This document shows positions 34,412-43,478 of a stretch of 51,602 nucleotides of DNA, piece after piece (position 1 is the first letter of the stretch; each line of letters begins with the position of its first letter). The translations under genes and the position numbers were made by a program. This DNA is from Flavobacteriales bacterium (GTDB lineage: Bacteria > Bacteroidota > Bacteroidia > Flavobacteriales_D > Sanyastnellaceae): the NCBI GenBank assembly GCA_027491215.1, contig JAIXWP010000025.1:1-51602 (forward strand). Direction: 5' to 3'. The notes below the pieces were generated by a model that ran no database searches, had not been told where the DNA came from, and saw only the letters and a list, made by a program, of their open reading frames with translations.

Positions 34412-34435
34412 TCGGACGATGTCCGATTTTTTTTT
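34411..34435 (+). terminator. Strong intrinsic terminator after hemB
   Basis: ATCGGAC, GAT loop, GTCCGAT, followed by an uninterrupted T run to 34435. It begins at the last base of the hemB stop codon. Confidence 0.95.
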
Positions 34436-34491
34436 ATCTTTTCCGAGGAGTACAACACTTTTACTAATGCTTATTGCTATTCTGATCGCTC

Positions 34492-36768
34492 TTGAATACA
34501 AACCCCTACAAGGCTATTCTGCGGAATGCTAACGCTGGTTATTGGGATCTAGATTTCTCAAACTATAAGTTTGAGCTAAGCGATGTGCTTAAGAGAATTT
34601 TTGAATGGCCTGATTTACAAATAAACTCCTTTGAAGATTGGTTGACAATAGTTCATCTCGATGATCGCAATCGCATAGCCGCATTGCTGAAAGATGTTGT
34701 CAGTTCAAAAGGTCAAATTACTTTCGAAGGTGAGTGTAAGTTTCAGCGTGAAAATGGTCATTTATTTTGGGGGGAATTCTGCGGTGAAATCATAGAATGG
34801 ACAGATGATAATCTTCCAGCAAGATTTGTCGGGTGCATTTTTGATATCACTCTTCGAAGACAAAGTGAAGCTGCTTTAGTCTTAAGCGAAGAGCGATTTA
34901 AAGGAGCATTTGAGAATTCGTCTGTTGCTATGGCCATAATTGATTTGGATGGAAAGTGGCTGAGAAACAACAAACGAATGGCAGAACTCTTCGGCTACAC
35001 CTCAGAAGAATTATCTCAACTACGTTATCAAGATCTAACTTATCCAGATGATTTGGAAGCCGACCTTTTGTTGGTTAATGCTACGCTTGAAGGGATGATC
35101 GATTCCTATCAAGTGGAGAAAAGATATTTTCATAAAAGTGAAAACATTGTTCATGGTTTATTAAGTGTTTCTTTAGTACGAGATCAATTAGGAAAACCAG
35201 TTCACTTCATCACTCAGATACAGGATGTAACTGCTTTTAAAAAATCTCAAGAAGAACTATATCAGACAAGTAAGCGACTCGAAGCAATACTTTTTGCAGG
35301 TAAGGACGTATCCATAATTGCTACGGACTTGAATGGTATCATAACTATTTTTAGTCCAGGAGCGGAAGAACTTACAGGCTATCGAGCCAATGAGGTCGTC
35401 GGGATCCATTCTCCACTCATTCTACATAAAAAAGAAGAGCTAAATATCTTGTCGCAAAAGTTAACAGCGCGCGCAGCTCAGTCTTATAGTGGATTTGAAA
35501 TTTTTAAAGGCATATTAAAGTATTTTTCTAACACAACGATGCAGTGGACATATGTGAAGAAGAATGGAGAAGCGATTCCTGTTCAACTCACGGTGTCAGA
35601 GGTAAAGAACAATGATGGATTGGTGTATGGTTACATTGGTGTAGCAGTTGACATTAGTGTAATACAAAGAGCGAAGGATGATTTGAGACGAAGTGAGCAG
35701 CGCTGGCAATTTGCATTGGAAGGTTCTGAGAATGGTGTGTGGGATTGGGATGTGGTGAATAATACTATTTTCTTCAGTAGGAAATGGAAAGAAATTATTG
35801 GTTACAATGATGATGAAATTGGAAGTTCAACTTTTGAATGGGAGGGAAGAATTCATCCAGAGGACTTAGACGGCTTTTATAACGCCCTCAAGCTGCATGT
35901 TTCTGGTGAGAGAGCATTCTTCGAAACTGAGCATAGACTGAAGGATAAATTAGGAAATTACAAATGGGTTGTTTCGAAAGGAAAGGTCATTGAATTTATT
36001 TCTGAAAATAAGCCCAAGAGAATTATTGGAACTACAGTAAACATAACGTTGCAGAAAGAGACCATGAACCAATTGATTCGTACTCTTGATTTAGCAGCAG
36101 AGCAGAACAAGCGCTTGTTGAGTTTTGCGCACATTATTTCGCATAATTTAAGGTCGCACAGTGGTAATTTCGAATTACTGTTTAGTCTCCTAGATATTTC
36201 AAGTACTGAAAAGGACAGAGGCGATATTTTAGCCCAGATTCGAATGGTGACTGGCAAGCTTGCAGATACAATTGCAAACTTGAATGAGGTAGTAAGTATT
36301 CAATCAAATTCGAGTATTAATAAAAAAACTATAAAACTTAAAGAGGTTTTGGAGAGTATAACTCTTTTACTGAAAGGTCAAATCAATAGTTCCAAAGCAA
36401 TCATAGAGTTTAATTTTGAAGATGATTTTGTAGTTGATTTTAATCCTGCTTATTTAGAAAGTACTTTTCTAAATCTCTTGAGTAATTGTATAAAATATCG
36501 ATCACACGATCGCTTTTTGCATATCATTGTCACTGCAATCAAAGTGAAAGAAGGAATTGAAATTTTAGTACAGGATAATGGAGTGGGGCTAGACCTTGAT
36601 AAACATGGAGATCGTGTTTTTGGTTTATACAAGACATTCCATGGCAACGCTGACGCGAGAGGTCTTGGTCTATTCATGACAAAAAATCAAGTTGAAGCAA
36701 TGGGAGGGAAAATCAGCATTGAAAGTGAAGTATCTATAGGAACAACCATAAAAATTGTAGTACCATGA
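34492..36768 (+). CDS. Multi-PAS sensor histidine kinase
   Basis: This 758-residue kinase has no transmembrane segment, so it is probably cytoplasmic. Four PAS domains are discernible: about 5-125 (NAGYWDLDFSNYKFELSD), 130-255 (ENSSVAMAIIDLDGKWLRNN), 262-390 (GKDVSIIATDLNGIITIFSPGAEELTGY) and 395-515 (GSENGVWDWDVVNNTIFFSRKW), several with PAC ends. The dimerisation/phosphoacceptor helix has ISHNLRSHSGNFELL. The HATPase part has the N box NLLSNCIKYRS, G1 QDNGVGLDL, and ARGLGLFMTKNQVEAMGG. It starts at TTG; an in-frame stop 9 bases upstream excludes longer forms. It overlaps its response regulator by ATGA. Confidence 0.92.
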   Translation: MNTNPYKAILRNANAGYWDLDFSNYKFELSDVLKRIFEWPDLQINSFEDWLTIVHLDDRNRIAALLKDVVSSKGQITFEGECKFQRENGHLFWGEFCGEIIEWTDDNLPARFVGCIFDITLRRQSEAALVLSEERFKGAFENSSVAMAIIDLDGKWLRNNKRMAELFGYTSEELSQLRYQDLTYPDDLEADLLLVNATLEGMIDSYQVEKRYFHKSENIVHGLLSVSLVRDQLGKPVHFITQIQDVTAFKKSQEELYQTSKRLEAILFAGKDVSIIATDLNGIITIFSPGAEELTGYRANEVVGIHSPLILHKKEELNILSQKLTARAAQSYSGFEIFKGILKYFSNTTMQWTYVKKNGEAIPVQLTVSEVKNNDGLVYGYIGVAVDISVIQRAKDDLRRSEQRWQFALEGSENGVWDWDVVNNTIFFSRKWKEIIGYNDDEIGSSTFEWEGRIHPEDLDGFYNALKLHVSGERAFFETEHRLKDKLGNYKWVVSKGKVIEFISENKPKRIIGTTVNITLQKETMNQLIRTLDLAAEQNKRLLSFAHIISHNLRSHSGNFELLFSLLDISSTEKDRGDILAQIRMVTGKLADTIANLNEVVSIQSNSSINKKTIKLKEVLESITLLLKGQINSSKAIIEFNFEDDFVVDFNPAYLESTFLNLLSNCIKYRSHDRFLHIIVTAIKVKEGIEILVQDNGVGLDLDKHGDRVFGLYKTFHGNADARGLGLFMTKNQVEAMGGKISIESEVSIGTTIKIVVP

Positions 36769-37181
36769 AACCTATCCCTATTGCAAGCATCGTTGATGAT
36801 GATCGAATTTTTGTTTTTGGGCTCTCAAAATTGATGGAAATGATTTCCTTTACGGACGAACTCCTTGTATTCCTAAATGGACAGGAAGCTTTAGATTATA
36901 TTCTCCCCTTGGCAGATACACCAGAAAAACTTCCAGATGTAATTTTATTAGATATCAATATGCCGGTTCTAGATGGATGGCAATTTATGGACGAGTTTGT
37001 GCGTCTCAAGCCAAACATAAATAAGCAGATTACTATTTATATGGTAAGTTCTAGTGTCAGCGAGTTGGATATTAAAAAGGCAAAGGCTTATTCAGAAATT
37101 AGCGACTACGTAGTGAAGCCGATGCGATCAGAAGATCTTGTGAAAATGCAAGAAAAATTCAATGGGGAAAAGATAAACTAG
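36765..37181 (+). CDS. Single-domain response regulator
   Basis: This 138-residue CheY-like receiver has the acidic pair in IVDDDRIF, phosphoacceptor Asp63 in VILLDINMPVLDGW, the Ser switch in YMVSSSVSE, and the Lys in DYVVKPM. No output domain is present. It is coupled to the PAS kinase by a 4-bp overlap and is surely its partner; it would pass the phosphate on or act through protein contacts. Its stop is one base from the convergent HIT gene. Confidence 0.94.
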   Translation: MKPIPIASIVDDDRIFVFGLSKLMEMISFTDELLVFLNGQEALDYILPLADTPEKLPDVILLDINMPVLDGWQFMDEFVRLKPNINKQITIYMVSSSVSELDIKKAKAYSEISDYVVKPMRSEDLVKMQEKFNGEKIN

Positions 37182-37182
37182 C

Positions 37183-37572
37183 TCAGGCTTTTGCGATTTC
37201 GCTAGCAAGTGCTTCGAACTGTTCCGGTGTCATTTTTACTCTCTCTTTAGTAAAATTAAGATCGCCTACTGAGTTCATCGGTACTAGATGAATGTGCGCA
37301 TGAGGAACTTCAAGTCCAATAACAGCAACGCCCACTTTGATACATGGCACTACTTTTTTAATCTTAATAGCAACCTCCTTTGCGAACAAATTGATGTCAG
37401 TCATCATTTGAGCATCGAGGTCGAAGTAGTAGTCAACTTCTTTCTTTGGGATAACTAAACAATGGCCTTTTGCTACTGGAAGAATGTCCAAAAAAGCCAA
37501 GAATTGGTCATTCTCTGCGACTTTATAGCAGGGTATCTCTCCACTAATTATTTTGGAAAAAATAGTAGCCAT
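37183..37572 (-). CDS. HIT-family nucleotide-binding protein
   Basis: This 129-residue protein has the histidine triad HAHIHLVP near residue 98 and the N-terminal block IFSKIISGEIPCYKVAEND. HIT proteins of this HinT type hydrolyse purine nucleoside phosphoramidates or related adenylated compounds. Length matches the family. It lies 1 bp after greA on the same strand, a pairing that recurs in Bacteroidota as far as I recall. Confidence 0.95.
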   Translation of the reverse strand: MATIFSKIISGEIPCYKVAENDQFLAFLDILPVAKGHCLVIPKKEVDYYFDLDAQMMTDINLFAKEVAIKIKKVVPCIKVGVAVIGLEVPHAHIHLVPMNSVGDLNFTKERVKMTPEQFEALASEIAKA

Positions 37573-37573
37573 A

Positions 37574-38050
37574 TCATCGAGAAATTTCTAGAACTTCAAG
37601 CTTAAGAATGCCTGCTGGAACTTTCACCTCTGCTACGTCTCCCACTTTTTTGCCTAATAAACCCTTTCCAATTGGAGAGTCAACAGAAATTTTCTTATCA
37701 GCGAGGTTGGCTTCATTTTCTGCAACAAGGGTATATTCTACTACAGCATTAGTATTCGCGTTTTTAATTTTTACTTTGGAAAGAATAAAAACCTTTGAAT
37801 TGTCTAATTGTGATTCATCTACAAGGCGTGCGTTTGCAACGAGGTCTTCCATTTTAGCGATACGGGCCTCTAGTAAACCTTGCGCTTCTTTTGCAGCATC
37901 ATATTCTGCATTTTCTGAAAGGTCGCCTTTATCGCGTGCTTCTGCGATTTGTTGGGAAATTTTAGGACGTTCTACTGTCTTTAGCTGATGTAGATCGTCT
38001 TTAAGTTTTTTCAAACCTTCCGCTGTATAGTATGCGACTTGTGAAGCCAT
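37574..38050 (-). CDS. greA: Transcription elongation factor GreA
   Basis: This 158-residue factor rescues backtracked RNA polymerase by stimulating transcript cleavage. The N-terminal coiled coil (about 1-76) carries the tip acids in EARDKGDLSENAEYDAAKEAQG. The C-terminal FKBP-like domain has SPIGKGLLGKKVGDVAEVKVPAG. I chose ATG 38050 (MASQVAYYTAEGL). A frame starting at 38104 would translate the terminator of the upstream operon and is not credible. Confidence 0.97.
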   Translation of the reverse strand: MASQVAYYTAEGLKKLKDDLHQLKTVERPKISQQIAEARDKGDLSENAEYDAAKEAQGLLEARIAKMEDLVANARLVDESQLDNSKVFILSKVKIKNANTNAVVEYTLVAENEANLADKKISVDSPIGKGLLGKKVGDVAEVKVPAGILKLEVLEISR

Positions 38051-38072
38051 TGTAGTAAACTTTAAGTATTCT

Positions 38073-38102
38073 AAAAAAGAGAGAACCCCTAAAGGGGTTC
38101 TC
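38073..38102 (-). terminator. Strong terminator of the TonB receptor-PorV/Q operon
   Basis: GAGAACCCC and GGGGTTCTC form a perfect 9-bp stem with a TAAA loop; A38073-38078 supply the U-tract on the minus strand after two bases. It isolates greA from the three-gene outer-membrane operon. Confidence 0.93.
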
Positions 38103-38131
38103 ATTCAGTACAAATATATTAAAAAATAATA

Positions 38132-39166
38132 TTATAGAGCGATATGCACGCCAATGCTGTGTACGCCGCCAAATGGGTTGGTCACGCGGTAGCTGTAGTC
38201 CAAACCAATGTTAGTTTCGTTAGCACCTACCGGAATTTGCACAGTAGCTCCAGCTGTTGGGCCTGTATAAACAGTAGTTCTAGCATCGTCTTCTCCTCCG
38301 CGGTCAAACATATAGCCTGCACGTAGGAAGAAGCGCTCACGGAATCCAAACTGTGCACCTAGTCCAAATTGGTCTTTAGTGAATGAGTTAGATGTGAATG
38401 ACGCGTCAGTAGTCAACTTCATTTTATCATTGAATAGGAAATCGTATGCGAAACCTACATTAACGAGTGAAGGCATTTCGTACTTATCAGAACGTTGCTC
38501 AACAGTCAACTGAGTACCATTACTAGCCACGTTTGCTGCAGTGCTTAATCCATCACCTCTGTAGCGCATAGGAGGTCCTACGTTGCGTAAAGCGATACCA
38601 AAGCGTACATTATCTTTTTCACCAGTTACGTAACGAATACCAGCATCGAAGGTAAATCCTTGAGCTTTTGCGTTATAAATCGCCTCAGAAATCATTCGAA
38701 CGGTGAGACCACCATAAATGCTATTCGAGAATCCTTTCGCATAAGACAAAGCGATGTTTGTATATGTCGGAGAAAAAGTACCAATACCACCTTCAGGAAG
38801 TGCTTCTGTGGTAATATCTAAGTCACCAAAGTTCATGTTGGTTACTGATAAACCAAGAGCACCACTTTCACCTACTTTTTGACCAAAACCAAAAGCATTC
38901 AATTTAATACCCGTACCAACTAAGTACTGAGTATTTGTGAAGACCAATTCAGTTTTACGAGTGAAGGCGAGTCCAGCAGGGTTTAAGAATGTTGCTTCAA
39001 TACCATTGATTGAAGCCATTCCTGCACCAGCAGAACCAGAGGTACGAGCCCAAGGATTAACCAATAGGTGACCTGCTCCCGCAGAACCAGCGCGATCTGG
39101 GTTACCAGCAAACGCACTTGTCAATCCTGTAATAGTCGTAAGAAAAATTATAGCGAGCTTTTTCAT
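38132..39166 (-). CDS. PorV/PorQ-family outer-membrane protein
   Basis: This 344-residue protein has a signal peptide (1-20, ending SAFA). The first mature block matches the PorV family: AGHLLVNPWARTSGSAGAG and IEATFLNPAGLAFTRKTEL. Strand-rich sequence with GVGENET-like turns follows and ends VHSIGVHIAL, as expected for a FadL-like barrel. PorV shuttles T9SS cargo to the attachment complex. It is the third gene of an operon with a 1410-residue secreted protein and a TonB receptor, so it may serve that cargo specifically. A terminator follows directly. Confidence 0.86.
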   Translation of the reverse strand: MKKLAIIFLTTITGLTSAFAGNPDRAGSAGAGHLLVNPWARTSGSAGAGMASINGIEATFLNPAGLAFTRKTELVFTNTQYLVGTGIKLNAFGFGQKVGESGALGLSVTNMNFGDLDITTEALPEGGIGTFSPTYTNIALSYAKGFSNSIYGGLTVRMISEAIYNAKAQGFTFDAGIRYVTGEKDNVRFGIALRNVGPPMRYRGDGLSTAANVASNGTQLTVEQRSDKYEMPSLVNVGFAYDFLFNDKMKLTTDASFTSNSFTKDQFGLGAQFGFRERFFLRAGYMFDRGGEDDARTTVYTGPTAGATVQIPVGANETNIGLDYSYRVTNPFGGVHSIGVHIAL

Positions 39167-39199
39167 AAGCGTTATTTCTTTCTAATTGATAATTGTGGT

Positions 39200-42100
39200 T
39201 TAGAAGCGATCAAGGTCAATAGGTCTCATGATACCAAACCACTTGAGAATCTTTTCTCCAACACCTGGTATATCAACGTGAATAATGTAAGTGCCACTTC
39301 CGATTGGAATGTTCTTAGCATTTTTCAAGTCCCAATTCAATGAAGTGAGTGGATCACCTTTCTTGTACTGACGTACAAGGGTACCATTCATATCATAGAT
39401 AGTTACTGTACATACCTCTGGAAGGTTGGTAATCTTTACGATATTATCAAGTTTACCTGGCTCATACGTGCTGAACGCGTAGTATGGATTTGGAACAACA
39501 TTGATGTAATCAAGATTACTTTCCAATGTAGCAGTGCTATTGAAAGATGGATTCAAGCCTTTTGTGCTGAAGCGGTATAGGTTTCTCCATCCGTTTACTG
39601 CACCGTTATTCGCAGGATTAGTCAACGTTGGAGTCGCATTAGCATAGCGCTCGTAAATCTTGCTCACTCTTATGCTCACTCGCGTTTCAGTTGGGATAAG
39701 ACCATCTGCCACACTTAGAAGTGGATTTTCAGCAATAGATATAGCAGAACCAACCCAAGCTGCAGAAGCGAAAACTCTCTTCCAGTTGGTGTTATTAATC
39801 GGTTGGGTATTCAACACGTTAAACATGTGTTGTCCTTGGTCGTAACGAGGCATGAACGTTGTGTTCGTTGAATTCTCCTCGTACTGTAGGTTACGGAACA
39901 CATAGATCCAGTGTTGTCCACCGAAGATTGAAGAACCAGTTGAGCTAAACAAGTTAGTCGAAGGGTTCCAAATCATATCACGACCGTTATCTGCAACTAA
40001 CCAGCTGTCTTCACCAAAAGCCATATTCAAGCGTTCTCCAGTGTTAACATCAATAGCATATCCTGGGAACCAACCCATACCAGTTGGCTGAGCTCCGTTC
40101 AAGGTACCTTCAGCATCGTTATATCCTTCATCACCTGATTTCTTACCATTCTTATCTACAGATGGGCTTCTTCTCAATCTAGACTTAGAATATGTCTCAC
40201 CTGCGAAACCTTGAGCTAAAGCAGGATTGCTTTGCATCTCAAGAACAGGACAGCGAGTCCACTTGCTCTTGTCAGATGTGAATACCACATCCACACTTGG
40301 AAGTCTTTCTAGACGAGCGAATGGCTTCAAAGTACCTGTATTAAAGATACTGTTTACTACTGGAGTTGCATCGTTGAAGTTCGTTAAGCTAACAATACCA
40401 CCTGCTGGTGCAGCATTTACATAGTAAGTGCCGTTATCAACTTGTGAATATGAAACTAGACCGTAAGGAGCCCAAGTACCACCAACAATGTCTTCATAGA
40501 TCTGATCTGGATCAGCTGCTTCAGTAGTTACACCAGGAGCGTTACCATAGAAGTCAGCAAAAATGTTTTGCTCTGCTGGGTTATCAGTAACAACACCATC
40601 AGAACCTGAACGAATCCAGTTCAATTCGCTTTCACCCTCTTGGTCAGGAATACCAAACATCCAAACTCGGTTAGGATCAGAGAATGTAAGTGTAGAAGAT
40701 ATTACTTCAGGGATATTACCATTAGGAACATCTTCAGAAATAATTGGATAGCTGTAAGAGCCCCAGTTGATAGAAATACCATAATCAATTAATACATCTT
40801 CACTAGCAATTCGGAAACTGCGGTAGTGAGGAATCGTTTCACCTGTAGTTAGGTTAGTCAATTCCCAACGCAATGAATCTGGATCATCTTCATTCAAATT
40901 ATCAGGACCTTTTAGGCGAAGTTCGAATTCTGCGTCTTGAACTCGAAGTGGGTCAACAACTTTAACCTCAACTGGGGATCCGCCTGGTGCGTAAGTCAAT
41001 TCGTCAGCAGTTCCATTTTCAAGAATTTCTCTTTCAGATTCTGCTGAAACGATGACGTTATTCATACCATGACCTTTACCTTCAATTCTGGTGATAGCGA
41101 TTCCTTGACCATATGTACTGTTTTGAATAGTACCCCCATTTTCAGGATTAGGCTTGTGAGGAATAGCAGCAATCACTTCGATAGCACCTGTTGGCGACTT
41201 ACGAGAAGAGATGAAAGAACGAGCTTGACCACTTCTAGTTTCGGTGTTATAAGGTAAATAGTTATTATAACCATAAGCAATTGCCATGAAGTAATAAGTC
41301 TTGTGGTTAACAAGGGTCTTAGAACCAGTAGCGAATTGATCTTCAGTAATTCTGAATGAACGTTGAAGTCCTTCGTTTGCTCCGCTCACTTCCAAAGAAG
41401 GAACAGGCAATCCGATTTCAGAATCGAAGTCATAGTTAATAATGTTTGTAATGTCATTTTCTAAATCACACTGTGCAATCAAACGTGCACGAGTGACGTC
41501 ACCCAATTCGTCTGGGCTCACTTCAGAATTTAAAAGCTGGTAAACCATGTATCCTTCAAACTGGTATGAACGCTGCTCTGGAGTGAATGTTAAGCCTAGA
41601 GATACAATGCTTTCAGGAATAGAAGCGTCGAATTCTAAATAAGTTTCATTAAAGTTATTGCTAATGGTGCTTTCATTACCAAGCATCAAAATCAATTCGT
41701 TTTCCAATTCACGCACTGTTACATCTGGAGCATCTGGACCAGATACAAGTTCGAAACAGTTGTCGAACAATGCTTGTGCCTTATCATCAGCATCACGAAG
41801 TAATTGAACAGAAGCAAGTGGATCTCCGCTCAAGCTTCTAGCCCAAACCACACCCACTGTAATGTTGTTGTAGTCACCAGGTTGAAGTGTGAAAGGACCC
41901 GCAGACTGAATGAATCGACGGTCACCAGCAGGGTTTCCTGAAGATTCTTCAGACCAGTCTGGCATATCAGTACCATCAGTACCCCAGTTAAGAGGATCTG
42001 TATCACCAGGGAACATATATCCTGCGTCTACGTCAGTTACACCTGAAGTACCAGTAACACCAGTACCACCATATTTCATAACCTGACCATTTTTCCAGAT

Positions 42101-43432
42101 ACCACGCATGTAGTTATAGTAGTCAGGAGCATTGTCAGGGTCACCATTCGTAGGGTTAGTACCAATGTTATAGTAAACGAAACGACGCATACCGAAACGT
42201 TCGTTGTCGATGATGTCATCACCATATCCGATTCCTAGACCAGAATATGGAATACCATTTTCAGCTTCTGCTTGAGTGATATCAGAAGTAAGAGGGTTAT
42301 CAATCAAGTCAGCATCTTGGTAAGGACCTTCAAAGAAGTCAACACCAACAGATGGAGGATTCAAACCATAACCATTTGTTCCAGGACCTGCCTCGTCATT
42401 AGCATCACCGTTATAGCAATATCCAAGACCACGCTGAACGTCGCATCCAACATAGTCGTCCGTAGAGTTTCCTAAGTCGGCATCAACCCATGATCCGAAA
42501 TAAGTTTCTGTTAATGTTTGAGAACCTTGGTTAATCAATACATAGTTGTAGAAAGTCATGTTATTCACTTCATCATTCGTAGTGAATGCGAATGCTTGTG
42601 CACGAACTTCCATACCGATAGGCTGACCAAGTGATTCAGAGTGAACGTTACCCTTATCATTGAAAATCCAGTAATAAGTTTGGTCACCAAAAAGAGGTAC
42701 TACGCTTTCACGAGTACGTGTCTTACAATCGATTTCCTTCAAGAAATCATACCATGGGTAGTCACCATTTCCTGGATCGTAAAATCCGTCACCATCGTAA
42801 TCATAGAAAGGAGCAAGATATAAATCTTGTCCAAGGCTCGGGTTACCCTGAGCTGGATAGTCATTAAAGTAAGAAGGCATGATGTAGTTTTCACAATCAT
42901 CATTACCCGCTTCGATACAATCATAATAAGCGCGGTGTAACTGAGCATCTTGACGAGTGCTAACAAAAAACTTGTCATATGCAGTACAAACGCTTTCTGA
43001 GATTTCTGCAGTACCATCGTTGGTAAGTGGACCAGGCCAGAAGTCGTTACCATCTGCACGGAAAGTTACCGCAGCAAGTTTCAACTGTTGGTCAGGAGAC
43101 ACACCACCCATCCAAAGGGCTCCAGAGTATATAGAGGAAACACCTCCATTGATAGGCACCTCATATGCTGCACGGCTCGTTGCACGATCCTGCCACATAG
43201 AACCACCTGTTTCAATTCTAGCTCTAACGTTGTTCCACTCCAAGTCACGTAGACCTTGAGCAGGAGCGCAAGCTGCTGCACGAGTTCCGAGCGCGCTTTG
43301 GCCGTGGTCGTCGTTGGTGCTCATGCCACCACCGTTATTGGAGTTAGCCCCCATGTAACGCATAGCTTGAGCATTAGAAATCATTCCTATTGCGAGTGCC
43401 AGTAAGCTGATCTTTTTAAAGATGTTCATCAT
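39200..43432 (-). CDS. Very large secreted protein with a T9SS-like C-terminal module
   Basis: This 1410-residue protein has a signal peptide (about 1-23, ending NAQA). The N-terminal half holds Asp/Gly-rich possible calcium loops (FYDYDGDGFYDPGNGDYPWY) and blocks such as QTYYWIFNDKGNVHSES and WSEESSGNPAGDRRF. The last about 95 residues resemble a FlgD/T9SS sorting fold: NVVPNPYYAFSTYE, VTIYDMNGTLVRQY, and IPIGSGTYIIHVDIPGVGEKI. The end is KWFGIMRPIDLDRF, a tail beyond the normal sorting-domain end. It is encoded 46 bp after a TonB receptor gene and 33 bp before a PorV/Q gene. Likely a surface-exposed partner of the receptor; function unknown. Confidence 0.8.
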   Translation of the reverse strand: MMNIFKKISLLALAIGMISNAQAMRYMGANSNNGGGMSTNDDHGQSALGTRAAACAPAQGLRDLEWNNVRARIETGGSMWQDRATSRAAYEVPINGGVSSIYSGALWMGGVSPDQQLKLAAVTFRADGNDFWPGPLTNDGTAEISESVCTAYDKFFVSTRQDAQLHRAYYDCIEAGNDDCENYIMPSYFNDYPAQGNPSLGQDLYLAPFYDYDGDGFYDPGNGDYPWYDFLKEIDCKTRTRESVVPLFGDQTYYWIFNDKGNVHSESLGQPIGMEVRAQAFAFTTNDEVNNMTFYNYVLINQGSQTLTETYFGSWVDADLGNSTDDYVGCDVQRGLGYCYNGDANDEAGPGTNGYGLNPPSVGVDFFEGPYQDADLIDNPLTSDITQAEAENGIPYSGLGIGYGDDIIDNERFGMRRFVYYNIGTNPTNGDPDNAPDYYNYMRGIWKNGQVMKYGGTGVTGTSGVTDVDAGYMFPGDTDPLNWGTDGTDMPDWSEESSGNPAGDRRFIQSAGPFTLQPGDYNNITVGVVWARSLSGDPLASVQLLRDADDKAQALFDNCFELVSGPDAPDVTVRELENELILMLGNESTISNNFNETYLEFDASIPESIVSLGLTFTPEQRSYQFEGYMVYQLLNSEVSPDELGDVTRARLIAQCDLENDITNIINYDFDSEIGLPVPSLEVSGANEGLQRSFRITEDQFATGSKTLVNHKTYYFMAIAYGYNNYLPYNTETRSGQARSFISSRKSPTGAIEVIAAIPHKPNPENGGTIQNSTYGQGIAITRIEGKGHGMNNVIVSAESEREILENGTADELTYAPGGSPVEVKVVDPLRVQDAEFELRLKGPDNLNEDDPDSLRWELTNLTTGETIPHYRSFRIASEDVLIDYGISINWGSYSYPIISEDVPNGNIPEVISSTLTFSDPNRVWMFGIPDQEGESELNWIRSGSDGVVTDNPAEQNIFADFYGNAPGVTTEAADPDQIYEDIVGGTWAPYGLVSYSQVDNGTYYVNAAPAGGIVSLTNFNDATPVVNSIFNTGTLKPFARLERLPSVDVVFTSDKSKWTRCPVLEMQSNPALAQGFAGETYSKSRLRRSPSVDKNGKKSGDEGYNDAEGTLNGAQPTGMGWFPGYAIDVNTGERLNMAFGEDSWLVADNGRDMIWNPSTNLFSSTGSSIFGGQHWIYVFRNLQYEENSTNTTFMPRYDQGQHMFNVLNTQPINNTNWKRVFASAAWVGSAISIAENPLLSVADGLIPTETRVSIRVSKIYERYANATPTLTNPANNGAVNGWRNLYRFSTKGLNPSFNSTATLESNLDYINVVPNPYYAFSTYEPGKLDNIVKITNLPEVCTVTIYDMNGTLVRQYKKGDPLTSLNWDLKNAKNIPIGSGTYIIHVDIPGVGEKILKWFGIMRPIDLDRF

Positions 43433-43478
43433 TTCTTGGCTATTGAGTTTCTTAATAATTAATTCTTTTTTCTTTCAA

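Noticed and set aside
38051-38104. Longer GreA start giving 18 extra residues
   Set aside because: The extension would be translated from the terminator hairpin of the upstream operon, and GreA normally begins at MASQVAYY-like sequence.
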